Position numbers and translations under genes: made by a program. Positions 50,229 through 64,000 of a stretch of DNA of 64,000 bases are shown piece after piece; within the stretch, counting starts at the first letter, position 1; each line of letters opens with the position of its first letter. A model generated the notes under the pieces. The model saw only the letters and a program-made list of their open reading frames with translations. It was not told where the DNA came from and did no database searches. This stretch comes from Zeus faber (lineage: Eukaryota; Chordata; Actinopteri; Zeiformes; Zeidae): contig OY482861.1 of the NCBI GenBank assembly GCA_960531495.1, positions 5,415,839 through 5,479,838 of the forward strand. Reading direction: 5' to 3'.

Positions 50229-52515
50229 TTTATTAGGCAGTTGTGTATACAAATGATTTCAACACTGTCCATTGAAATTTACACTGGTCACTCGGGCAGG
50301 GTCCCTTTACACACCAAATAAAAATAGGCCAACATTTCTTCAAAGCAGTTCAGACGGATAAAATAAAAAATAAAAATCCTGCAAATAGCCCCTTGTTTGG
50401 GCTAACACCATCATAATGTTTACAAAGGTCATGGTTTCACACATAGAACTTTCCAACAAGTCCCATGACTCATCCTTATGCAAAACAAAGTACTTGCAAC
50501 TGCCCTTAAAATCTTAAAATTGTTTAGCTATACAAAAAGTTTGAAGACCATAGAGCATCATTTTCCACAGATCAGTTAAAAGAAGCTCAACGGTCCTTTT
50601 ATCAATTCGTAAGCTTTCAGTCAAAACCTGCATTCAAATAAAAACCTGCAATTTGTATTCATTCTTTTCAGTATCAAATAGATTTGTTGTAATAGTCTAT
50701 TTTTATTTGTATGATAGAAATCAGAAAATTACACATTTTTGTAAAATATAAATATCTCTCAGTACAGAGTGTTCTACTCAGTTGTTCATGACATTAGAAT
50801 GTGACCGAATAAACCTAGACAATTACTATGGTTTCAGCTAATTGTTAAATACTGAGAATTACAACCGATTTTCAAAAACGTTTATAATTTTACAGAATAA
50901 CAATTTGACAAATTTCAGGGGATGCCAATTTGATCTCTTTTACTGATATAAAGTACTGAGAACTAGAAGGCAGCCAAACAAGAGACAATTGTTAAGACTC
51001 AAATTGACAGAATTATCTCGGGAACCAAGGGGATGTGTTGTAATCATGATTAAATCACAGCCAAACATTTCTCAGGGTATACAATGAGGTTTAGAAAAAC
51101 ATGGGAACCTTTAATAAAAGTGGCCTCTCGAGGGAGTGTGTGGGCCGAGAATATACATGGAGGCGTATGATATTGATGACATTGTTTTCATGTATTCACC
51201 TACCAATACGCATGGTTCATGCACTGCATGGAATTGCTACAAATAACTTAAATTGAGCACAGGGCCCAATGTATTTGTGAGAGATTGGCAGAATGTACGA
51301 ACTACCCACATTCAGTTTGTGAAAGTGTGTACAAACTTAAAGCAGGCGAAAGGCATGTCACTCCGCAATTCTGCTCTAATCTTTTATCATTAATATGTCA
51401 CAAAAGGAAATGAAATACAACATACTTAAAACAATAATAATCAACTTGTCAATAACAGACACCGAAAATAATTATATATATTTCTAAAATTTGACTGTGA
51501 TTGCAATCAGCACTTGCTCAAGTAGTGAAAAAAGCAAAATTTGTATGGAAGGACAATCAAGTGTATCCATGTAACTGATTGAAAACAGATATTGATTAAA
51601 AAAGAAAACAGTAAAAAAAATATCCAGCAAAAGTCCTTAATGCAAGAAATTTTTTTTTTTTTAATCTGTTAATAATTAATTTCCGATATAAACTACACTC
51701 CCCAACTTAAAGCACTGATAAATATATTCAATTCTTTATATATAAAATGCAGGGAGAAAGCCATGTTCATACAGACTTGCATCATTACAAAGGACAAAAC
51801 CATGGAAATCGAATCTTTGAAACTAAAAATAAACAACTAGACCTAACTCTGACAAAGCACTCGTTTTCCCTGACATAAGAGCGGATCGGTGGGGTGGGTG
51901 AGGTGAGGGTGGGGTCGTCGCGCTGCTTAGAGTCCAATGAGCGTGGTTGGCACTGGTGCAGAGCCCTGAAACGTCTGCACCGGTTCTCTGACCTCCATTT
52001 CGACAAAGAGAGAGCAGCAGAAAAGAAAAAGAAAACTGTGCAAAAGTGCTTCCTAGACCATGGCGTCGGCGGCAGCAGCAGCATCCTAAACTCAGCTCGT
52101 GGCCTCCTTCTCTGCGCGTGTTCCCTGTACTGCAAGAGGATTGGCGTTCATCAGCTACAGTACTGAAAATTCAGTGTAAATCACTCGAGTTTCCTACTGG
52201 CGCTGGGGCGTCTTCGAGGGAGGGGGTCGTCCGCTAACAAAAATTGATCGTGAAAATGTAAAACCTTCTCATAAAAAGTTATCCTGTCGAAACTAGTAAG
52301 TAGCTCGTCACTCATCGTTCTCTCTAATCCGCCGTCTCCTGCCGGCGCGATAAACAACATCCTGTCGGTTTGGGGGACTACAACCTGCGTCAGTGCCATG
52401 GGAACATCAGTTCCCCCACGGCGGGGAACGGACTGAGCCATGAATCGGTTGCATGCTTATTGCTATAAAGACACTCTGAGAGAAGAAAAAGGAAAAAAAA
52501 AAAAAGGCAGGCAAG
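50229..52515 (-). other. prkaa1: probable prkaa1 3' UTR
   Basis: Extends from the prkaa1 stop to AATAAA on the - strand at 50234-50229, followed by a T/G-rich downstream region. No repeats interrupt it, unlike every neighbouring intron, which supports its being transcribed exon. The part next to the stop (51890-52440) is GC-rich and carries an 86-codon - strand frame at 52441-52181 of unknown meaning. Confidence 0.55.
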
Positions 52516-55833
<3,318 letters not shown>

Positions 55834-55964
55834 TCAATAATTATTTCATATTTAAAGTAAATATTTACTTAAATATTTAAAGACATTCCGGAAGAACACA
55901 AGGAGTATTGGTAGGAGCAGCAGAGTTTCCTAGAAAAAAAGATAACATTTTCCACATTTCTCTT

Positions 55965-56110
55965 TTGCCTCACAGCAAGAAGGTCCTGGGTTGGATTCCC
56001 GCATGGGGCCACTGTTGGCACCGCACTCCGGAGAGTATCTCCTGATTAGGGGGGCTTTCTGTGTGGAGTTTGCATGTTCTTCCCACGCTCACGTGGGGTT
56101 TCCTCCATAT
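55965..56110 (+). mobile_element. SINE-like fragment with B-box-like site
   Basis: GCAAGAAGGTCCTGGGTTGG and GATTCCCGC resemble a tRNA-type B box. It continues TTTCTGTGTGGAGTTTGCAT and TTTCCTCC, a sequence very common in teleost genomes. The exact family is uncertain. Confidence 0.5.
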
Positions 56111-56532
56111 AACATCATAGCTTTATGTTGTTGATGCTGTTCGACGCTGTTCGTGATTGGCACATTCAGCATTATGTTAAGTAGCCATGAGGCTTTGTTT
56201 GTCTGGCAACCACATTTGCATTCTGGGAGCTAGCTGAATGAATTAAGTGTGGGTAAAACTTTGGAGGTGATTATCTCAGAATCACAGTTTGCCACACCCT
56301 TGTCATTAACAAGTCATAGCTTTAAAAATATTTGTTGATTTGCACAATTTGACACCTTGTTTGGAAGCTCTGATTCTCCACTTTCAAATGATGCGGAAAA
56401 AAAGAAAGATGAAAGCTGCCAAATGACCCTTAAGTCTGCTGTGGGTAACATGTTAAAATTAAAAATGGAATCGTGGATTTTGGAGAATCGTGACACCTCT
56501 AGAATATATACAGTATGTGATTTGACTAAGGA

Positions 56533-56913
56533 TAGGGATGCCACAGTGAGGAATTTTCCCCACCGGTTAATAAACTCATGACAACATCGCTGTTACCGGT
56601 AACACTGGACATTTTACAGTGTCCCCATTATGCACAGGCGCTAATTAGGCATGGAGGGAGACAGGTCCTAATCTATTGTGCTGCGTGGACAAGCAGTCAC
56701 TCTCACTTTTGTAGCAACCGGCTAAGAATTGATAATACTCTTGGTATTTTACAAATTAGAAAGTTTTTCACTTGAGGAACATCTGCGCCGATACGCAAAA
56801 GTTAGCTAAATGTTTTTTTTTTCCCTAAAAAAAATAAGCTTAATGACGGTGGGTAAGTACTCTAATTGGTGTACGGCCGAACACACTGTACCACGATAAC
56901 CACGGCATCCCTA
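56533..56913. mobile_element. small hAT-like non-autonomous element
   Basis: Ends TAGGGATGCCACAG and CACGGCATCCCTA are inverted. Flanks ACTAAGGA (56525-56532) and ATTAAGTA (56914-56921) agree at 6 of 8 bases, as for an aged hAT target duplication. There is no coding capacity. It lies in a prkaa1 intron. Confidence 0.7.
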
Positions 56914-57058
56914 ATTAAGTATAACAAAATGAAAGCTACACTAGATCGATAATGATTAACTATAATGGCTTTAAAGTTTCACCATTCAATCACCACTTCC
57001 AAATTCCGGAACCAAGTCCAGAAGCAGTTCTGTCTATGACTTCATCACGTAGCTGTGT

Positions 57059-57475
57059 GAGAGAAAAATGATTATGATCAACTATTTTGAATGAAGACAA
57101 AGGCCTCTACCTCCAGAAGGGGGTTTTAAAACATTTGTTTCTGTCTCCCCAGGAACTCCCCAGAGTTCATGTAAAGAGAAATGTTTTCTCCCTACAATGT
57201 CCATTTTAACATGAAAGAATCAGATCACCCTTGACCCTGTTTACCTTCTATGGAGATGAAGAAACTCAACAGGTGGCGCAGACTTGTTGGAGACCTCTGA
57301 CCCAAGCCACACCCTGTATTTCTGTATAAAGCCTCGTGTCTTTTCCTGTGATATCAGATTGATCTGAGCGCTGCTTTGTAGCAGTACTGAATCTTTCTCT
57401 TTATTCTGCAGAATAAATAATCTTGAATATTCTCAGTTTTGTTTTCTTGTAGCGGGCAGATAAACCTCACCAATC
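57059..57475 (+). repeat. probable LTR of the retroviral fossil
   Basis: The segment begins TGTGAGAG and ends AATCA. It contains a TATA-like TGTATAAAGCC near 57321 and AATAAA near 57413, followed by a T-rich part: the usual LTR order of promoter, polyadenylation signal and 3' border. No second copy is in the window to confirm its borders. Confidence 0.4.
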
Positions 57476-60400
57476 ATTGCGGAAGAATTTCTTCCACAGT
57501 TTTGCTTGCCTCTGTTGGAACTCTTCATGCCCAGGTTGTGTGCACAATGGCAGGCAGGAAACTACCGTAAAGACATCCGAGAAGGATTCGTCTGAACATG
57601 ATTGGCAGATCCAGCAGAGAGCAACACGAGATCTTGGAAAAATTAAGGTGAGGACTAACTGAGATATTGTACCGATCAGAGAAGATCGAAGGAAAAGCTA
57701 TTGTGTAAGAAATGGCTCTGAGTAAAACTTCTTTGTTAACTCAGAACCCCCCCCCCCCCCCCCCCACATAGACGTATGGCCTGCTTGCGTGTGGCGCAAC
57801 AAGGACGGGACAGCAGATAATTGGTCCGGAGGACTGAAAAAGTGGCCAATATTGTATCGATCAAGAGGATCGTGGGTTTTTGTTTGTTTATTATTATTTT
57901 TTTGAATATATATATTTTTTTTTCAATAATAACTCAACATTATTGAATACATAATATTATAGAGTATTGTTGATTCCTCCTAGCAGATGCGTTGAGAAAC
58001 TTCTGGTGTTGTAGAAATACATACATTTAATTAATAACTAGAGTAAAAGTGATTATAAAGAAAAAGGGAATAAAAATCAAACAAAATAATAATAATTGTT
58101 ATTATAATTGTAATTATTGTTTTGTTTATTGTTTTATACTAATTGTTTAGATTTCATTTTGGAGGTATTGATAACCCAGGTATGCAACTTACTTTCTAAC
58201 TAGTTTCAGTAAGTTTTAAATAGTTAGGAGGAGAACCGAGTTCAAGGTCCCACTGTGTGCCTCTATTTGCAGTATAATAAACTTTCACATGAATCCTGTG
58301 TGATCAAATTGGTGTCTGGCCGATTGATCACTCTGGAACCCGTATGGATGAGAAGTCAGTTCGGAGAGAGTTTCTTGGGTTTTGTTTAGCCTACTGGCTG
58401 ATAGAATCTTAATGAAACAAGCGAAGGTATTAATGCAAGATAAGCGTGGTATGTGTGCTGTACATAACATTTTAAACTAGTTTCACACAGGAGTTCTTGG
58501 TGTAAAAGTAGCATTATAATCGGAAATATCTGGTAGGATTGCTAGAAAGGATACCGTAAGGTTTCAAATGAATTAGGACATTGTTTTTATTTTATTTTTT
58601 TTAAATCTTGACAATGAAGATGGGAAAGTTTGCCCATGATGCATTTTGGATTCTTTGATTAGGATGAAACTTGGGAGAAGAGTGCGTGTAAAAGTCATTT
58701 TAGTAGGACATTGGTTCAGCAGAGGAAGCTGCAGAACTGAATAATTTAACTAATAGTCAAATGTTGTACAACAGAGATCTATGCTGTGGTAGTATGAAGA
58801 GATATTGCACGGTTTGAACTGTTGGATTGTGTTCAGAGAGATGATTGTGATAATAGTGTTGTGGTGAGTTGAAGCAGGGTTTTAAGTTGCTGGAAAGTGT
58901 TTTTGGTCCATTAAATGTGACTTTGGTAAGGTTAGGAGTATGGTGAGTTTTTTTTTTTTTTTTTTAAGAACTATAGTTGTTAATAGTTTGTTAATAGATT
59001 TAATGGAAAAGCATTCCCAAATTGGTAAAACTAAATTGATCATTATAAATTAAAAAGGAAAATTGCTTCCAAAATGTTTTAAGACATCAGAGAGCAGAAA
59101 TGATGCATAGTAGCACCAGAAATGAATTAGTTTTTGGTTTATAAAGAGTTATTCTTTTTTTAAATTTACTTTATTTTTCCCTTTTGTGTTCTTGTGTCAA
59201 AGTAATCTGCTGGTTGAGATAAGATAATCCTTTATCTTTCCCACAGAGGGATAGTCTGCAGTGTTACAGCGGTAGTAAATTGAATGGCACAAAGCATTAG
59301 TGACTGGTAATTCTAAATCAAAGGATATGAGAAATAATTAAATAGTATAGATTAAACACTATACATTAAATCATGATATCGCATGAGTGAATTGTTAGTT
59401 TTGGTGTAATATACAACTGTGTTTGTACATTTCAAATCCTTACCGGTTACTCTTTGTTTTTCTCAGGAGGACTGGTGATTGTTTAAGTTGATCGAACAAC
59501 ATTATTAATACTATTAATTTTTATTTTTGTCTTACTAGAGAAGTAATCTTGATTTGACATTGAATAAGGTAAATGTTGATATACAGTATAAAATTTAACA
59601 AGTAGTTTAACAAAGAGGAATAATTGTTTTGTTTTGTATACAGGAGAGGTAATGGATTGTGTACGTTCGCTTACTAAAAATTGAAACACTTAAATAAATG
59701 TGAAATACGTTGGCCATTTAGATGTTTTTTTTTTTTGTTTGTTTTTTTATTTGGACATTTAAAATTTTTTAGTTTAAACTTGAAAATATCTTGCGATTCG
59801 ATTAATGTTGTAATTATATATTGATGAATTAACCAACCCATCTATTCAGTGTTTTATTTCCACAGTTTGAAGCAGGAATCTGCAGTTTTGACTTTTGACC
59901 GGTGTAGATGTGACTGCATCTGATTGAGAAGACTTGGAGGACTGACAAAGAGATCAGATCAAAGAGGATTGCTCTACAAATGAGTAAGGCCATAATATGT
60001 CTAGCATTCAAAGGTCCTTGTACATTGATATTACTATTTGTATTTAACTGATTTGCAAATTTGATTATTTAATAGGTTCAATTGGAATTATTTTGGGATG
60101 ATATGCATGCAAGTATATAAATGGAGAGACCTTGATTGAATTTAGCTCTATATCCCATATTGAGCCCAATCGTTAAAATGTATAAAAGCATCAGATATTA
60201 TAGAGTGCATTATAGAACCAGAATAATTCTTGATTAGTTCTTATTTTAATATGACATTCTAGTTGTCTAGTCTAGTCGTTGAAACAACCTTCAGAAGCTG
60301 AGTTAAGGATTACTGTGTTAAGACTGAGGGACACTGTTGTCAGAGCACCCTGGAGTGATTACCTCTATGACACTGCTTCCTACAGTGGTAGACCTTTGCT

Positions 60401-63400
60401 TTCATCTTATGATAATGTATGAGAACAATACATTAACCACCTGAGGGTTTTTTCACACAAGCCCAAAAGCCTGATATCCTGCTGAGAGACTTGCCTACTC
60501 CTGCATTTCTAGGAAGGTCTGTGAAAACCTTGTATACAGAGATCCAGTTTGGCCAACGTCAGGCTGAAATAGAAAAAGAAAAGACTTGGGACTTTTCTGA
60601 ACAACGAACATGAAGTGTTTGGCCTCCAAGTGCAGCAGACGCACAAGTGAAAAAGATGCACAATTGAGGAGCCTAATCAACTATGCTTCTTTGGAACTGG
60701 ATTTGATGATGTCACTACATCAGACACGATAAAACTGAATGACTGCAATTGGAATTTCTTCTCCAACTGAGGGCTATGGAATGACTGACCATCTAAAGTC
60801 CTGCTGGAAATGATCTGTATGATTACCATAAGGACTGCTTCTGTGTTTTCTCAGCCATTGTTTTATCAACCTGTCGATCCTGATAGTACACAGATTATTT
60901 CTAATAAATACTACAATCTAGTAAGAATATTGCCAAATTTAAATTAAATAATTTTCAAAAATTTTAGGAAAAGGTTTTGAGTAGTTTGTAAATTCAATAA
61001 TTAAGTAGACATAATTAGCCAGATTATAGATGAAAGTGATTGTTTCATTATACATATATATTTGTATTAAAAAGGTGTTAACTTGATTGCAATTCCAAAA
61101 AACCTCTCCATTTTTTTCCTAATCAGACAGCAGAATGATGGGACTTAGTTAAATACTCCCTGTCCAAAAGGTAAGACTAGCAGTTCAAAGCTTAGCACAT
61201 AATATATGTATTTTTTAGGAGTTGAGTAACGTAAATTAACCATGAGAAATCGAAAGTTGATCAAATATTATTTATCAACGCCAGTCAGGCTCCTATTAGA
61301 TTTATGACGTTAGGGTTCTATTAGATTGGTGGCTGCTGACATCTCAGGCTTATTGTTTGCGGTTATAAATTGTACCTTTAAGGGTACAAGTAAGAATTAT
61401 ACAAATAAATAAATAAATAGTAAATTAAAACGGGAATATAGTATTGAGTGCTAAAAATTATAATGTTGTAGTATGTGAATCACATTTTTCCTTACCCTCT
61501 CTAGTTGCTTAACTCATTGTTGAAGTTATGTGGAGCCTCAAACGTTTTCTTCTGCCACATTACGGAAATTTATTTTGACTGATTTTCAATTTATCAATGG
61601 CAGCACACTTATTAGAATATTTTGGTTTATTGATCTACTTGTGTCGTAGACACACAGGAATAAAATACTTAGAACAAGATGTTTACAGTTTCAACCCCCC
61701 CCCCCTTATAACTCAAACCGGCACAAAAGAACGTTCATTATTTGAGTCATGACATTTATTTTATTTTAATTTTCTCTCCTCAGGGTCGCACCTTGGCATG
61801 GCCTTTCTTGGCTGTTGTGGTTATTGTTGTTTTTGGATCATGGAACGAGGCAATGCTTGCCAAGCCATTACACGGAAGAACCTTTTGTTGCTTTTCAAAG
61901 TGTTTTGCACCAGCTCCATGTTGCGTTTGTGGATTACTTTAACTATGGATGAATAAGATGGTTTAATGTAAGCTGTGTTGTTGCAATCTTATGGACATGA
62001 ACTACGTCTTGTTGCATACTATGCTCGGAAACTCGGTGCCGGGGTCATTGGGTTGATTACATGCTGTAGCCTTTATCTTGCTACGAAGCAAACCGGTTTG
62101 TTTCTCTCAGACATCACCTCTCCATCATCGACATGTGCAACTTTCACTTTGCTTACTCCAACTTCTCTTCTTCACTCTTATAGAGATTCACATGATTGCT
62201 TGACAGTGATAGCCTTTGTGGCTTCGCCCCGCCCAGATCTTGCTACTGAAGTTCTTGAAAAGTTCAACTACAATGATTTGAACTCATGAGTACAACAAAA
62301 GGAGGGTTTTTGTTTTGGTTTGTTTGTCCGTCATCCGTTTTTGTATAAAACTGTGTGTCTATCTTTGTACAACTCGTTGTGTTTGTGTTTCTATCTGTGG
62401 TAAACAGTTTTTTTTGTTTTTATTTTGATTGCATGAATATATACAGGCAAGTGAGATACGGTGTGGTGTAGCTGTTTGATGAGACATACAGAACATCTGT
62501 TAAATGTTGTGATGTCATAACCCCCCCATTGTGATCTTCCTATTTGTGTTGTTTACAGTAATGTACTTGACCCCATCTCTATAGGAAATGTTGGAGCCAA
62601 TGCAGCCAACAAAGCTGCCGTACCCAATTTATGCTCTGTCTAATGATGGCTGTCTCCTCCACAGATAAGGACACAAGCTCACTAACTTTGTTTTTTTCTT
62701 TACTCAAAGGCATCCTGCACTAATTTTTTGGAGTGGTAGAGCCGCTTGGTACAGTATGTACTGAGCTGTATTTTTCCCACAAGTTTTTTTAAATTGTTTT
62801 ACTTGTTTGACATATGGTAGGTCCCATTTGTCAAAAAGGAGGGATATAGTTTGAGAATTAAACATAATGATTGTGCTTAGAACAATGCAGGAACCTCATG
62901 ATGGACTTCTCAAGCTTTGACATGATTAAAATATTGTTTGGTGATAATTGACATGTTTTTCAGAATGAAATCCCAGTAAAGGCAAGCTCTACTGAGTTTT
63001 TATTCCTGTCATTAGTGATGATGGGAATGCGAGGACGATCACATGGTGCGACAGGACTGTCCCAGCATGAATTACTGACCAGGAGACCAATGTGGTTAAG
63101 TCCGTCTTCTGTCAGCAAAAGCCAGATATCAAATACATCACGTAAACCAGTAGTGATCACATTGTCCAGTTCAGTATTTATCATTGTTAGATTTACTTTA
63201 TTAATGGATTGTGTCGATGGGCTTAGGTTCAGACAACATTCCAGAAATGCGTTCTAGGAAAATTTGAAAAGCGTTAATTTGATAAGCATAATTTACACAC
63301 TGCCGGTTGTTTTGTAGCCTAATCGAGATTCTATGGACATTGTCTCCTATATATTAGACATTGTGATAATATTATTGTTGTTACACTAGGGCGCATACAT

Positions 63401-64000
63401 AAACTTTTGTGTGGAGTCGGTAGTCGGTAGTCAGTTATTCAACGGTTTGGGAAATTACAGAATTATTCCATGTACCCTATTTTACATTCATGGACCTAGA
63501 CCAAACAATGTTGTCAAAATGTGTCTCGCACCCAAGTGTTTAAGTCTATGTTCCCAGGTCAAAGCAGCCCTACCCATCCCACTCGAAGGACCACTACACC
63601 ACCTCCGACCAGGTACCTGGGTAGCGACTGCCGGAGGAAAAGCTGAACTCCGCCAGATTCCTGGGACCGTTCCAGATCCTCCTCACCACCACAGTGGCAC
63701 TTTAGTCGGCAGAACTACCAACGTGGGTACACACGTCCCATTGCAAGAAAGTCTGCAACCTTCCAGAGGACCAGATCAATGACAACAACGGAGAATCATC
63801 GGACATGAACTGAGATCACGATCCTTGCGGGATACGTGCTAGTAACCTGTCCCGTGAAGAGGATATGCAACTACAGTATTTCTACTTGAAAAGGATGATG
63901 CCCCATCAACAGGAAAAGATTGGACACGCTGTGTGATCATCTTTCTTTCTATGCCAATTTACATTTACATCTGACCAAGGCCCATCAAGATATGCGTGTA
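57059..64000 (+). mobile_element. endogenous retrovirus fossil (gamma/epsilon-like), runs off the window
   Basis: Treated as a fossil. A probable 5' LTR is at 57059-57475. RNase-H-region similarity to gammaretrovirus-like pol is visible at about 61975-62285, and similarity to the C-terminal part of integrase at about 63560-63790. Both are on the + strand and in the expected order. The element is heavily broken, with many breaks, and most gag and polymerase sequence cannot be recognised. The 3' part and its LTR would lie past 64000. It is in a prkaa1 intron and antisense to the gene. It is probably old, though the age cannot be measured without the second LTR. The long unrecognised middle (57480-61970) may include other insertions. 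Confidence 0.5.

Overview
The window looks like teleost fish nuclear DNA. It has vertebrate genes split by introns, long (CA)n and (GATA)n microsatellites, and a repeat mix typical of ray-finned fish: several Tc1 families, hAT and other short inverted-repeat elements, L2, Rex1-like, Tx1 and RTE LINE pieces, tRNA-derived SINEs and an old retroviral fossil. The species cannot be named from the sequence.

Three host genes are firmly supported and keep the order and orientation known from other vertebrates (PTGER4-TTC33-PRKAA1, as on human chromosome 5p13). ptger4, the prostaglandin E2 receptor EP4, is on the + strand with coding exons at 23468-24250 and 26836-27264. ttc33, a tetratricopeptide protein, is on the - strand with coding exons at 45495-45718, 40006-40087, 35619-35750 and 31243-31620. 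The 3' end of prkaa1, the AMPK alpha-1 catalytic subunit, is on the - strand with coding exons at 55635-55761 and 52516-52811; its kinase-domain exons lie beyond the right edge. The exon junctions given here use GT/AG borders, and the reading frames join without gaps. ptger4 and ttc33 converge. ttc33 and prkaa1 run in tandem, with about 5 kb between the first ttc33 coding exon and the inferred end of the prkaa1 3' UTR.

Region by region: 1-8050 is a nest of repeats (a DNA transposon end, a Rex1-like LINE with a Tc1 inserted in it, an L2 LINE, and a 2 kb tandem region rich in TTCCGGTTCCGG motifs). 8050-22960 is a gene desert with microsatellites, two short inverted-repeat elements, SINE and L2 pieces, and two unrecognised coding-like segments. 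22960-28230 is ptger4, whose only coding intron holds a 1 kb minisatellite of 16-bp units. 28230-31240 is intergenic sequence plus the ttc33 3' UTR. 31243-45721 is ttc33, with two Tc1 elements and several other repeats in its introns. 46140-50200 is a Tx1 LINE, a probable ttc33 promoter and a short tandem array. 50200-64000 is the prkaa1 3' end, whose introns hold a hAT with another element nested in it, a second hAT, and an antisense endogenous retrovirus fossil that runs off the window.

The genes do not form a dedicated pathway; they are neighbours through old synteny. I found no convincing new biological system. The observations most worth a second look are the ptger4 intron minisatellite, UG-repeat tracts at ttc33 splice acceptors, the array of paired ETS-like and CRE-like motifs at 5.7-7.6 kb, and two orphan coding-like segments at 8.7-9.1 kb and 13.0-13.1 kb.
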